Shown: positions 24,870 through 35,741, counted from the stretch's first letter. The stretch is 64,000 bases of DNA from Rhizobium esperanzae (GCF_014197615.1 NZ_JACIFY010000019.1:62001-126000), one strand, 5' to 3'. The notes: generated by a model not told the origin, from the sequence alone. A program made the numbers and translations.

Positions 24870-25739
24870 ATGAGTGAGACCAAGAGCCGTTTCGTCGTCT
24901 CGGCCGATTGGCTGCAGGCCGAGCTCGGGAAACCGGATCTGCGCGTACTGGATGCCTCCTTCTATCTGCCGGCGCAGAAGCGCGATGCCGACGCCGAATA
25001 TGCCGCCGGCCATATTCCCGGCGCCATCCGTTTCGACCAGGACAAGATCGCCGACCATTCGACCTCGCTGCCCCACACGATCCCCTCGCCCGATTATTTC
25101 GCCGCTGAGGTCGGCAAGCTCGGCATCAGCGAGAACGACCGCATCGTCGTCTATGACGGCATCGGCCTGTTCGCCTCGCCGCGCGTCTGGTGGCTGTTCC
25201 GGGTAATGGGGGCAAAGAATGTCTTCGTGCTCGACGGGGGACTCGACGGCTGGAGGGCCGAAGGCCGCCCGCTCGAAACCACAGCACCCAACTTTGCGCC
25301 GGCGACCTTCACGCCTGACTTCGACGAGAGCCGCGTGGTGACGCTCGACCGCATGCGCGACATCGTTTCGAGTGGCGCGATGCAGATCGCCGACGCCCGC
25401 AGCGCCGGCCGCTTCGCCGCCGCCGAACCCGAACCGCGCGCCGGCATGCGCTCGGGCCATATGCCCGGCGCCCGCAGCCTGCCCTCCGGCGTCTTCGCCA
25501 ATCAGGGCCGGTTCAAATCGCTGCCCGAACTCCGCCGGACGATCGAGGATGCCGGCATCGATCTTTCGAAGCCCGTCGTCACCTCCTGCGGCTCAGGCAT
25601 AACAGCCGCGATCATCACGCTGGCGCTGGAATCGCTCGGCCATCACGACAACAAGCTCTATGACGGCTCATGGAGCGAATGGGGCAGCCGTGAGGATACG
25701 CCCATCGTCACCGGCCCGCCGACGCCTGTTAAAGCCTGA
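24870..25739 (+). CDS. sseA: 3-mercaptopyruvate/thiosulfate sulfurtransferase
   Basis: The 289-residue protein has two rhodanese domains. The first contains LDASFYLPAQKRDADAEY and VYDGIGLFASPRVWW; the second ends in the active-site loop TSCGSGITA with Cys240. The CG[S/T]G[V/I]TA loop is typical of mercaptopyruvate sulfurtransferases. It transfers sulfane sulfur to thiol acceptors or cyanide. It is the third gene of the cysK operon, five bases before the GNAT gene. Confidence 0.92.
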   Translation: MSETKSRFVVSADWLQAELGKPDLRVLDASFYLPAQKRDADAEYAAGHIPGAIRFDQDKIADHSTSLPHTIPSPDYFAAEVGKLGISENDRIVVYDGIGLFASPRVWWLFRVMGAKNVFVLDGGLDGWRAEGRPLETTAPNFAPATFTPDFDESRVVTLDRMRDIVSSGAMQIADARSAGRFAAAEPEPRAGMRSGHMPGARSLPSGVFANQGRFKSLPELRRTIEDAGIDLSKPVVTSCGSGITAAIITLALESLGHHDNKLYDGSWSEWGSREDTPIVTGPPTPVKA

Positions 25740-25744
25740 TCGCC

Positions 25745-26305
25745 ATGGGAAAGACGCCCGCTTCGCTCAAAGCCCACATCACTCGGCTGGAAATGACGGC
25801 GCCGCCGAAGGCGAGCATGCCGGTGCCCGTCAATATTCAGACGGCGATCATGCGCACGCCTGAGATCCCGCTGCCCTTCTACCGCTACCTCTACCGGCAG
25901 GTGGGCGCGCGCTGGCAATGGGTGGACCGGCTGCGCATGAGCGATGAGCAGCTTGCGGGGACGCTGAACGACAAGCGCAACAATATCAGCGTCCTCTATG
26001 TCAACGGCGCGCCTGCCGGCTTCTACGAATATTTCTGCGAGGACGAGGATACGATCGAGCTCAGCCATTTCGGCCTGATCGAACACGCGCTCGGCCTCGG
26101 CATCGGCAAATGGTTCCTGCTGCAGGCGCTCTACGCCATCTGGTCACTCAACCCGAAGCGGGTCACCACCACGACGAACAATCTCGACCACCCGCGCGCG
26201 CTGCAGCTCTACCAGATGTATGGCTTCTCTCCGGTATCCACTGGCACCGGCATCGTCCGGCCGCTGAGCGACAAGGAGTTGCTGGAGCTGGCGCGGAAAA
26301 GCTGA
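25745..26305 (+). CDS. GNAT-family N-acetyltransferase
   Basis: The 186-residue protein has a GNAT core: the acetyl-CoA motif HALGLGIGKWFLLQAL and the following HPRALQLYQMYGF. The substrate is unknown. It is the last gene of the cysK-alaX-sseA operon, which may mean that it acts on an amino acid or small thiol, but that is inference only. Confidence 0.85.
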   Translation: MGKTPASLKAHITRLEMTAPPKASMPVPVNIQTAIMRTPEIPLPFYRYLYRQVGARWQWVDRLRMSDEQLAGTLNDKRNNISVLYVNGAPAGFYEYFCEDEDTIELSHFGLIEHALGLGIGKWFLLQALYAIWSLNPKRVTTTTNNLDHPRALQLYQMYGFSPVSTGTGIVRPLSDKELLELARKS

Positions 26306-26546
26306 CGGGTTCTTTCCCGACGCAGCAAGAGGCGGCGAGCGCTGCGTCAGGCTGCTTGGGCGGCGCGGATCATTGTGGCGCTCGAAATCGAGCGTGCGGC
26401 CCGACTGCTCCTTCAGTTCCGCCACCTCCCTCCTTTCGCCGTGCAGCGTCTCACGAAGAATAGCTTCGCTTCTCTCAGGCGCAAGAAACGGGTGGCTTGA
26501 GCGGAGGCTCGGGTGCAATTTCATGGCGATCACAAAGGAGATTTCC

Positions 26547-27056
26547 ATGACCGCCATTCGTTTTGCCGCCATGCCGACCGCCGATGCCGAAGCCCTCTGG
26601 AACGGTGGCCGTGATGCCTATGACAACCTGCCCGAGACGATGATATCAGACGGCGACGGCAATCCTTGCCGCCATTGCCTGCAGAATATCGAAGAGGGCG
26701 AGGAGTTCTTGGTTTTCGCCTACCGGCCCTTCCCGGCGCTGCAGCCCTATGCCGAGACCGGGCCGATTTTCCTGCACAAACAGCCCTGCCGGCGCTACGC
26801 CGCCGAGGAGATCCAGCCGCCGGTGCTGGCGATGAGCCCCGATTTCATCGTCCGAGGCTACAACGAGGACAACCGCATCGTCTATGGCACCGGTGCCGTA
26901 ACCCTCATCGGCGATATTGCATCCTATGGGGAAAAGCTGCTGGCGCGGCCTGACATCGCCTATGTGCATGTGCGCTCGGCGCGCAACAACTGCTTTCAGT
27001 GCCGGATCAACAAGGTAAAAGCGCCGGCCTCTGTGGAGACCGGCGCCTTTGGTTGA
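26547..27056 (+). CDS. DUF1203 domain protein
   Basis: The 169-residue protein from ATG 26547 (AAGGAG at 26534-26539) carries the DUF1203 pattern: CRHCLQNIEEGEEFLVFAYRPF, then GPIFLHKQPCRRY and the ending YVHVRSARNNCFQC. Cysteines near positions 31, 34, 84 and in NCFQC might bind metal. The function is not known. It is convergent with ald and shares a terminator with it. Confidence 0.75.
   Translation: MTAIRFAAMPTADAEALWNGGRDAYDNLPETMISDGDGNPCRHCLQNIEEGEEFLVFAYRPFPALQPYAETGPIFLHKQPCRRYAAEEIQPPVLAMSPDFIVRGYNEDNRIVYGTGAVTLIGDIASYGEKLLARPDIAYVHVRSARNNCFQCRINKVKAPASVETGAFG
27021..27046. terminator. Bidirectional terminator between the DUF1203 gene and ald
   Basis: GCGCCGG and CCGGCGC, extended by CTC/GAG around a TGTG loop with one internal mismatch, form a stable stem. 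T runs flank it on both strands (CTTT to the right, CTTTTACC on the minus strand). It lies inside the 3' end of the DUF1203 gene. Confidence 0.7.
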
Positions 27057-27072
27057 CCTAGAGTCAGGAAGC

Positions 27073-28191
27073 TTACGCTACGTTCAGCACGCTTTCCGGT
27101 GCGAAGGCCTCATAGCCGAGTGCCTCGGCGACCGGCTTGTTGGTGATGCGGCCCTTGTGCACGTTGAGGCCGTTCCTCAGATGCTTGTCTTCGGCAATGG
27201 CGCGCAGGCCTCGGTCAGCAAGCGCCAGACCGTGGACCAGCGTCGCATTGTTCAGCGCATGCGCCGAGGTGACGGGGACTGCGCCCGGCATGTTGGCGAC
27301 GCAGTAATGCACCACGCCATCGACCTCGTAGGTCGGATCGGAATGGGTGGTCGCATGTGAGGTCTCGAAGCAGCCGCCCTGGTCGATGGCGACGTCGACG
27401 ATGACGGCGCCCTTCTTCATGCCGGACAGCATCTCGCGGGTGACGAGCTTGGGTGCCGCGGCACCGGGGATCAGCACGGCGCCGATAATCAGATCGGCCG
27501 AGAAGACCTCCTCCTCCAGCGCCTGGATGCTGGAATAGCGGGTGTGGATGCGGCCAGCGAAAATATCGTCGAGCTGGCGCAGGCGCGGCAGCGACCTGTC
27601 GAGGATGCTGACATCGGCGCCGAGACCGGCAGCCATCCGGGCCGCGTGCAGGCCGACGACACCGCCGCCGATCACGGTGACCTTGGCCGGGAGCACACCC
27701 GGCACGCCGCCGAGCAGGATACCGAGGCCGCCATTGGCCTTCTGCAGGGCGGTTGCTCCCGCCTGGATCGACAGGCGGCCGGCGACTTCGGACATCGGCG
27801 CCAGCAGCGGCAGGCCGCCGCGCTCGTCGGTCACCGTTTCATAGGCGATCGCGGTAACACCGGAGGCGATCAGCCCCTTGGTCTGTTCGGGATCGGGCGC
27901 CAGATGCAGATAGGTGTAGAGTAGCTGACCGTCGCGAAGCTGCGCCCATTCGGAAGGCTGCGGCTCCTTCACCTTGACGATCATGTCGCACTTTTCGAAA
28001 ATATCCCTCGCGGAGGCGGCGATCTTCGCGCCAGCCGCGGCATAGGCGGCGTCATCGGCGCCGATGCCGGCGCCCGCCTTGGTCTCCACCCAGACTTCGT
28101 GGCCGTGGGCGACATATTCGCGCACCGAAGCCGGCGTCAGACCGACGCGATATTCATGATTCTTGATTTCCTTCGGGCAACCGACACGCAT
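27073..28191 (-). CDS. ald: Alanine dehydrogenase
   Basis: The start is the ATG at 28191 (MRVGCPKEIKNHEYRVGLTP), giving 372 residues, the normal length. The N-terminal signature and the NAD-binding VIGGGVVGLHAARMAAGLGA are diagnostic. It interconverts alanine with pyruvate and ammonium; in rhizobia the enzyme serves alanine use and may contribute to nitrogen export in bacteroids. It is divergent from the Lrp-type gene at 28349, its likely regulator. Confidence 0.95.
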   Translation of the reverse strand: MRVGCPKEIKNHEYRVGLTPASVREYVAHGHEVWVETKAGAGIGADDAAYAAAGAKIAASARDIFEKCDMIVKVKEPQPSEWAQLRDGQLLYTYLHLAPDPEQTKGLIASGVTAIAYETVTDERGGLPLLAPMSEVAGRLSIQAGATALQKANGGLGILLGGVPGVLPAKVTVIGGGVVGLHAARMAAGLGADVSILDRSLPRLRQLDDIFAGRIHTRYSSIQALEEEVFSADLIIGAVLIPGAAAPKLVTREMLSGMKKGAVIVDVAIDQGGCFETSHATTHSDPTYEVDGVVHYCVANMPGAVPVTSAHALNNATLVHGLALADRGLRAIAEDKHLRNGLNVHKGRITNKPVAEALGYEAFAPESVLNVA

Positions 28192-28348
28192 GGGCGTTCC
28201 TCTCCTGTCATCTCCGCAATCGCGGGATCTCCTCAGAGGATGAATCCAACCACCAAGGCCGCGAAATGTCCTTGCAAAGACGATTTGCCGAGAGGCGATT
28301 TTTCGGCGATTATTGTGTTCTTTTCCACTTTCTTCGAAGGTTCTTCGA

Positions 28349-28810
28349 ATGGCCGATCTCGATACCATCGATCTTGCGATTCTCAAGGCATTGCAGGCCA
28401 ATGCCCGGATCACCAATGCCGAGCTTGCCGAGAGGATCGGACTGTCGCCTTCGGCCTGTTCGCGCCGGCTCGACATCCTGGAAAGAAGCGGCGTCATCGA
28501 CGGCTACCATGCGCGGCTTTCGCACAAGGCGCTCGACTACAAGATGATCGCTATCGTGCATATCTCGCTCTCCGGCCAGTTTGCCAAGACGCTGGCGGAA
28601 TTCGAGGCGGCGGTGAAGCTCTGCCCCAACGTGCTCGTCTGTTATCTGATGTCGGGCGAATACGACTATATTCTGAGGGTCGCCGCCCGCGATCTCGAAG
28701 ATTACGAGCGGATCCACCGCGACTGGCTTTCGGCCCTGCCCCATGTCGTCAAAATCAATTCGAGCTTCGCGCTCAGAGAAATCATCGACAAGCCGAATGT
28801 CGGGCTTTGA
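28349..28810 (+). CDS. Lrp/AsnC-family regulator, probable regulator of ald
   Basis: The 153-residue protein from ATG 28349 has a winged helix (IDLAILKALQANARITNAEL, then LSPSACSRRLDILERSG) and a RAM domain. Divergence from ald is the usual arrangement for AldR, the alanine-responsive activator. The 157-base gap holds the direct repeat TTCTTCGAAG/TTCTTCGAAT at 28330-28350 and several GCGATT elements that may be operator parts. The role as ald regulator is inferred from position. Confidence 0.9.
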   Translation: MADLDTIDLAILKALQANARITNAELAERIGLSPSACSRRLDILERSGVIDGYHARLSHKALDYKMIAIVHISLSGQFAKTLAEFEAAVKLCPNVLVCYLMSGEYDYILRVAARDLEDYERIHRDWLSALPHVVKINSSFALREIIDKPNVGL

Positions 28811-28882
28811 GGCCTTGCATATTTGCCGAAAGCCTGCCCAGACTTTTCATGCGCGCGGGCGTTTCCCGCTCATTGGCAAATC

Positions 28883-29779
28883 ATGACATCGAAAACCCCA
28901 GGCTATATTTTCGCCCTGCTGGCGCTCACCATCTTTTCGCTGCAGGACGCCATCTCCAAACACCTGGCATCCGCCTATCCGCCGATCTTCGTGACGATGA
29001 TCCGCTACTGGGCTTTCGCGCTTTTCACCATCGTCCTCGCCTCGAAGATGCGCGGCGGCCTCAAGGCGACGGCCCGCACCAAACGCCCCTTCCTGCAGGT
29101 GACGCGCGGCGTACTGCTTGCGGTCCAGGTGGTTCTGGCCATCACCTGTTTTGCCGTGATCGGCCTTGCCCGTTCACAGGCGATTTTTTCCGCGACGCCG
29201 ATCCTGATCGCACTGCTGGCGATGCCGATCCTCGGCGAGCGGGTCGGGTGGCGGCGGTGGGCGGCGATCGGCGCCGGACTTTTCGGGGTACTGCTGATCC
29301 TGAAGCCGGAAGGCGAATTTTTCGATGTGAAGCTGCTTATCGCCGTCGCCTCCTGCTTCAACTTCGCCTTCTACGTCATCGCCACCCGCCTCGTCAGCCG
29401 CGACGATTCGTCGATGACGAGCTTCTTTTATACCGGCGTCGTCGGCGGCGTGACGATGACGCTGATCGGGCCATTCTACTGGAGCTGGATGTCGCCGGGC
29501 GACTGGGGCTGGATGGCGCTCGTCTGCATGACCAGCATTTCCAGCCATTATTTCCTGATCCGCGCCTACGATATTCTCGATGCCGCCGCCGTCCAGCCGC
29601 TGACCTATCTGTCGCTTGTCTATGCCTCGATCATCGGCGTGACGATCTACGGAGAAACGCTGAGCTTCAACATGATCGTTGGCTCGGTCATCGTGGTCGG
29701 GGCCGGCATCTTCACCGTCTGGCGTGAACATGTGGTGGGACGCAGGGCGTCCGCCGCTGGAGTACTGCGCGTCGAATAG
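28883..29779 (+). CDS. DMT-superfamily (EamA) inner-membrane transporter
   Basis: The 298-residue protein from ATG 28883 has about ten hydrophobic segments arranged as two EamA repeats (YIFALLALTIFSLQDAISKHL in part; PILIALLAMPILGERVG marks the end of the first repeat). Such proteins export metabolites or amino acids, or take up small solutes; the substrate is not known. It lies just after the Lrp-type gene on the same strand and 12 bases before a truncated SDR frame. Confidence 0.85.
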   Translation: MTSKTPGYIFALLALTIFSLQDAISKHLASAYPPIFVTMIRYWAFALFTIVLASKMRGGLKATARTKRPFLQVTRGVLLAVQVVLAITCFAVIGLARSQAIFSATPILIALLAMPILGERVGWRRWAAIGAGLFGVLLILKPEGEFFDVKLLIAVASCFNFAFYVIATRLVSRDDSSMTSFFYTGVVGGVTMTLIGPFYWSWMSPGDWGWMALVCMTSISSHYFLIRAYDILDAAAVQPLTYLSLVYASIIGVTIYGETLSFNMIVGSVIVVGAGIFTVWREHVVGRRASAAGVLRVE

Positions 29780-29791
29780 GCTCCTAAGACG

Positions 29792-30343
29792 TTGGGCGCG
29801 GGACAGCCATCCGGGCGGCTCGATGTGCTCGTCAACAATGCGGGCATGATGCAGGAAGCTCTCGCCGAGGACATGACGCTGGCGGATTGGGAGCGGAACA
29901 TCGCCGTCAATCTCACCACGCCCTTCATGCTGATCAAGGCCGCCCTGCCGCATCTCAGAGCGTCGACGGGCGCCATCGTCAATATCGGCTCGATCGAGGG
30001 TCTGGGATCGAACCCGAAACATGCGGCCTATTGTGCGTCCAAGGCCGGTCTTCACGGCCTGACGCGGGCAATCGCGATCGATCACGGAGCCGAGGGCATC
30101 CGCTGCAATGCGGTTGCCCCCGGCTGGATCGATACCGACCTCAACGTGGATTTCATCGAGAGCATGCCGGACCCGCAGGCCTTCCGCCGAGCGATCGGCC
30201 GCATCCATCCCGTCGGACGGACAGGAAGGCCGGAAGAAGTGGCGTCACTGGTCGCCTGGCTTGCCTCGCCGGAAGCCGGCTTCGTCACCGGTCAGGTCTG
30301 GACCATCGATGGCGGGCGCATGGCGAAGCTGAGCCTGCCCTGA
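29792..30343 (+). pseudogene. SDR oxidoreductase remnant lacking its N-terminal cofactor motif
   Basis: The open frame (183 codons from a TTG) starts directly at the strand-4 motif RLDVLVNNAGMM and continues through Ser, AAYCASKAG (Tyr-x-x-x-Lys) and the C-terminal VTGQVWTIDGGR. A full SDR of this type has about 250 residues; the missing 70 include the TGxxxGxG dinucleotide site. No ribosome site precedes the TTG. The deletion point is within 12 bases of the end of the DMT gene, so this is best read as a 5'-truncated pseudogene. Confidence 0.75.
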
Positions 30344-30514
30344 ATGAATGTGGGATGGCGAGTGCAGCGGTTTGCTTGTCACGCCGGCGCGTGAAACAGA
30401 TCTAGAAAATGCTGAATCGCTTATATGATCGTTTCAGTGCAATTTTAGCCAAGCCACTAAAACCATTTCAATTTTCGGACGCTATGCTCTCTTTCTGTAT
30501 CCAAGGGAGACAGT

Positions 30515-30916
30515 ATGACCCGCAACTTGAAAATCACGGCGCGGAAGGCCGACCGGCAGAACTGCCGTGTCTTCGGCAGCGTCAAATATCTGAACAGCGA
30601 AATAGATGTCCGCATTCTCAACCTGTCGGTGACTGGCGCCGCCCTGGAGACGAAGACGCCGCTCCATGCCGCTTCCGGCAGCAAGGTGCGCATCGAAGCC
30701 GAAAATATCGGACTGCTCGAAGGCATCATCCGCTGGAAGCACAATGGCCGCATCGGCGTGCAGTTCGACGTGAATTCGAATGCTCGGGCACAGGTCTCCT
30801 CCTATTTCCGCTTTTTCCATAAGGAAATACGGCCGGTGCTGGCGGTACGTCAGCTGAGAGCCGCGACCAGCAGCGACCGCCCACCTCATTCGGCGGCGCC
30901 GACGCTGAAATCGTAA
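30515..30916 (+). CDS. PilZ-domain protein, probable c-di-GMP receptor
   Basis: The 133-residue protein has a single PilZ domain: RQNCRV (a variant of the RxxxR loop, residues about 14-19) and NLSVTGAAL (the [D/N]xSxxG motif), then GIIRWKHNGRIGVQF. It would bind cyclic di-GMP, although the first loop is not canonical, so binding should be tested. GGGAGA precedes the ATG. No partner gene is adjacent; the GGDEF gene at 38.7 kb is the only other cyclic di-GMP gene in the window. Confidence 0.85.
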   Translation: MTRNLKITARKADRQNCRVFGSVKYLNSEIDVRILNLSVTGAALETKTPLHAASGSKVRIEAENIGLLEGIIRWKHNGRIGVQFDVNSNARAQVSSYFRFFHKEIRPVLAVRQLRAATSSDRPPHSAAPTLKS

Positions 30917-31041
30917 AGCCGCATCGCTTCTGCGCCGGGAACGGCTGAGATCGTCCAGGAACTGCGGTTGGTGCCGGTGCCGCCCGCAGGCGATGAAGTT
31001 TCCAGATTTGCCGCCGTCGCCAGCAGCTTTACCACATCGCC
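30886..31041 (-). pseudogene. Possible 3' remnant of a lost minus-strand gene
   Basis: A minus-strand frame of about 50 codons, open from a TAG at 31042-31044 to TGA at 30886-30888, overlaps the 3' end of the PilZ gene. It reads like a protein C-terminus (SSWTISAVPGAEAMRLYDFS) with rhizobial codon use, but it has no proper start. The rest of the gap to 31289 holds no gene that I can support. Confidence 0.25.
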
Positions 31042-31289
31042 CTAAAGTGCCTGCGCCTTGCCGACCACTCGGGGCGCGATGGGGCCGACATCTTTGCCCC
31101 TCTGCGATGACGAACCTGCTCGTGCCCTCCCCGCGAGTTCCAGTCGAACGACTTTACTAAAAGTTGCGTTTCAAAACCATTGCGCCTTTGCCGCTGATTG
31201 TTTTGCCGTCCTGTCATTTTCGCAGTGTACTCCTCGCCAAATCGTCCTAATTCTGACGGGCCGGACGATGTTTTTGAAGGAGAGTTCAC

Positions 31290-33278
<1,989 letters not shown>

Positions 33279-33293
33279 GGGCAAGGAAATTTC

Positions 33294-33319
33294 GAGGAAG
33301 GCGCACTCGCGCCTTCCTC
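33294..33319. terminator. Bidirectional terminator between cpdB and the LysR gene
   Basis: GAGGAAGGCGC and GCGCCTTCCTC form a perfect 11-base stem with an ACTC loop, 15 bases past the cpdB stop. Its right arm overlaps the stop codon of the convergent LysR gene. T runs are weak on both sides. Confidence 0.6.
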
Positions 33320-34286
33320 ATTCGGCCGCAAGCGGGATTGCGGGTTCACGCAATTCGGCGATCCGGGCGTGGAAATCCGCCTGGTTCGGGCAATGGCTAA
33401 GCCGCGAGCGGAATGCGTCGATCATCCAGGTGGCGGCCGGCCCCGGCGGGTTGGCGAGGCGGCGCATCGAATAGATGGCATATTCTCCCTGCTCATAGGC
33501 ATCCAGATCGAGATGGACGAGCGCGCCGCTCAGGAGATCGTCATGGATCAGGGACGCCGGAAGGCCGCCCCAGCCAAGGCCGGCCTTGATGAGCTGATGC
33601 TTCGTTGCAATATCGCTGACGCGCCATGTCTTGTAAGACAGAACGTTGAAATCCCGCCCCTTCGTCCGGCCCGATGCATCGGTGACGACGAGCTGCACTT
33701 CCTCGCGCACGTCACCGAGCGTCAGCGGCCGGTCGATTCCACCTAACGGATGGTTGCGCGCGGCGACCGGCATCATGAAGGAGTGACCGATCCGCTCGGT
33801 GACGACCGAATCGTCCTGCTTCATCACTGCGCCGCCGATCCCGATCGTCGCCTTGCCGCTCAAGACCAGATCCATGACTACGCCCAACTCGCCGACGTTG
33901 AGGTTCAACGAAACGGAGGGGAACATCTCGCGGAATTCGTGGAGCACATCCACCACCGCCTTCGACGGCACCATGACACTGATGGCGACGGAAACCTCGG
34001 CTTCGAGCCCTTCCTTCAGGCTCTTGACGCGCGCCCGCATGACCTGCAGGTCGCCGAGGATACGCCGCGCATCCTCCAGCATTGCCTTGCCAGCCTCCGT
34101 CAGCTTCGGCTGGCGAGCGCCGGAGCGCTCGAAAAGCGGCATTTCAAGCTGGGCTTCCAGATTGGCGATCGTATAGCTGACGACCGACTGGGCGCGGTTC
34201 AGCGCCCGTGAAGCGGCCGAAAAGCTGCCGGTCTCGGCAACGGTCAGAAATACCTGCAATTGATCAAGAGTCGGGTTCGGAAGCAT
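33318..34286 (-). CDS. LysR-family transcriptional regulator
   Basis: The start is the ATG at 34286 (MLPNPTLDQLQVFLTVAETG), giving 322 residues, a normal LTTR length; an upstream ATG at 34370 would lie in the operator region. The N-terminal winged helix (GSFSAASRALNRAQSVVSYT) is followed by an effector-binding domain. It is divergent from azoR, its probable target, with 139 bases between the starts. Confidence 0.9.
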   Translation of the reverse strand: MLPNPTLDQLQVFLTVAETGSFSAASRALNRAQSVVSYTIANLEAQLEMPLFERSGARQPKLTEAGKAMLEDARRILGDLQVMRARVKSLKEGLEAEVSVAISVMVPSKAVVDVLHEFREMFPSVSLNLNVGELGVVMDLVLSGKATIGIGGAVMKQDDSVVTERIGHSFMMPVAARNHPLGGIDRPLTLGDVREEVQLVVTDASGRTKGRDFNVLSYKTWRVSDIATKHQLIKAGLGWGGLPASLIHDDLLSGALVHLDLDAYEQGEYAIYSMRRLANPPGPAATWMIDAFRSRLSHCPNQADFHARIAELREPAIPLAAE

Positions 34287-34300
34287 CTTCCATCCATTCC

Positions 34301-34315
34301 ATCGATAGTTTCGAT
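34301..34315. promoter_or_regulatory. LysR-type operator candidate between the LysR gene and azoR
   Basis: ATCGA-TAGTT-TCGAT is a perfect 5-base inverted repeat in the divergent gap, 15 bases before the LysR start. A TCGAT half site recurs nearby (TTCGATAG at 34336-34343). Spacing fits an LTTR autoregulatory site. Confidence 0.45.
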
Positions 34316-34425
34316 CGACATTATCACCGTTTTTTCGATAGCAGGCCAGACCTATTTTCCCTCTCGACACCGAGGCTCACCTCCCAGCAACGGGCCGTCA
34401 AATCCAATTCGAAAGGAAATGCATC

Positions 34426-35040
34426 ATGTCGTCCATCCTTCTCCTGACGTCCAGCCCGCGTGCCGATTCGCTCTCGACGCCGATCGCTGCCGATCTCGCC
34501 GAAAAGCTGAAGAGCCAGAAGCCGGGCAGCGTCGTCGTCCGCCGCGACCTCGCCGCCAGCCCGTTGCCGCATATCGATGACCTGTTCACCGGCGCGATCC
34601 GCAAGCCGGCGGAAGACCGCACAGCCGAAGAAATCGCTGCCATCAAAACCTCCGACGAACTCGTCGCCGAACTGTTTGCCGCCGACACGATCGTCATCAG
34701 CACCGGTCTCATCAACTTCAACATCTATTCCTCGCTGAAGACCTGGATCGACAACGTCGCCCGCGCCGGCGTGACCTTCAAGTACACGGAAACCGGCCCG
34801 GTCGGCCTGGTGACCGGCAAGAAGGTTTACGTCGTACTTACCTCCGGCGGCGTCTACTCGCAGGGACCGGCGGCTCCGTTGAACCATGCCGTGCCGTACC
34901 TGAAGTCCGTTCTCGGCTTCCTCGGCATCACCGATATCGAGACCATCTATGTCGAAGGCCTGGCCTTCGGTCCGGAAGCTGCCGAAAAGGCCATCGACGC
35001 CGCCAAGTCGCGCGTTCAGGAAATCGCGCTGGCTGCCTGA
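34426..35040 (+). CDS. azoR: FMN-dependent NADH:quinone/azo oxidoreductase
   Basis: The 204-residue flavodoxin-like protein has the AzoR pattern: ILLLTSSPRADSLS at the phosphate site, INFNIYSSLKTWIDNVARAG, and LTSGGVYSQGP. It reduces quinones and azo compounds with two electrons. AAAGGA lies upstream of the ATG. It is the divergent target of the LysR-type gene, and a terminator follows at 35069. Confidence 0.9.
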   Translation: MSSILLLTSSPRADSLSTPIAADLAEKLKSQKPGSVVVRRDLAASPLPHIDDLFTGAIRKPAEDRTAEEIAAIKTSDELVAELFAADTIVISTGLINFNIYSSLKTWIDNVARAGVTFKYTETGPVGLVTGKKVYVVLTSGGVYSQGPAAPLNHAVPYLKSVLGFLGITDIETIYVEGLAFGPEAAEKAIDAAKSRVQEIALAA

Positions 35041-35068
35041 TCGGCTCTCAACGCTTACTGTAGTGCAG

Positions 35069-35098
35069 CGGCCGGCATTCGCCGGCCGTTTGTCATTT
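35069..35098 (+). terminator. Terminator of azoR
   Basis: CGGCCGGC, ATTC, GCCGGCCG, then TTTGTCATTTG forms an 8-base perfect stem with a T-rich tail, 28 bases past the azoR stop codon. The convergent TetR gene ends at 35093 inside the tail. Confidence 0.7.
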
Positions 35099-35668
35099 GT
35101 CGATGCCGGCGACAAAATCCCGGACTGTCGCGAGGATTTCGGCCGACAGATCCGCATCGGCAGAGATCCTGGCAAGGCCGACGCCGCCTGCCATCATGGC
35201 GAAGGCCGTGATCGCCTTGCGCCGCCTTTCGCCTTCCTCCGCTCCCGCGGCCTTGCTTGCCAAAGCTTCGAAATTACGCCTCAGCCCGGCCGTCGCGATC
35301 GCCCGCGCCTTCTCGCCGCTGCGGGACAGATCCGAGGTCAGCGCGGCAAAAGGGCAGCCTTCGCCGGGATTGTCGCGATGATAGGCGCTGACATAACGAT
35401 CGGCGATATCGGCCGCGGTCATCTCGGCCGGGTTCACTCCTTCGGCCTCAAGCCCGCGTCTCCATGAATCGAAGGCGAACTGGACCGCCTCGGCGACAAG
35501 ATCATCGCGGGAGGCGAAGTGCTTGTAGAAGCCGCCGACAGTCAGCCCGGCTTCCTTCATCAGGTCGGCGACGCCGATACCGTCAAGCCCCTCCTCGCGC
35601 AGCCGCTTCGACGCGGTCTCGACGATCTTCTCGTGCGTCTTCTGTTTTTCCAGTTGCGAACGCCCCAT
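35093..35668 (-). CDS. TetR-family repressor
   Basis: The 191-residue protein has a TetR N-terminal helix-turn-helix (KIVETASKRLREEGLDGIGV, then LTVGGFYKHFASRDDLVAEA). Its C-terminal domain with GEGCPFAALTSDL resembles the regulators of the AcuR/NemR-like group, which often respond to electrophiles. It is divergent from the SDR gene at 35775, and the double palindrome at 35702-35741 is its likely operator. Confidence 0.9.
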   Translation of the reverse strand: MGRSQLEKQKTHEKIVETASKRLREEGLDGIGVADLMKEAGLTVGGFYKHFASRDDLVAEAVQFAFDSWRRGLEAEGVNPAEMTAADIADRYVSAYHRDNPGEGCPFAALTSDLSRSGEKARAIATAGLRRNFEALASKAAGAEEGERRRKAITAFAMMAGGVGLARISADADLSAEILATVRDFVAGIDK

Positions 35669-35701
35669 CGGATTCTCCCCGCATTACGTCTTGACTTGCA
35701 T

Positions 35702-35741
35702 GGATTACAATCATAATCCTTATAGATAACGATCATAATCC
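35702..35741. promoter_or_regulatory. Double operator for the TetR-type repressor
   Basis: GGATTA-N6-TAATCC (35702-35719) is a perfect palindrome. A second, degenerate copy (AGATAACGATCATAATCC, 35724-35741) follows exactly 22 bases later, two helical turns. A -35-like TTGACT at 35691 points toward the SDR gene, so bound repressor would cover the promoter. Confidence 0.7.
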
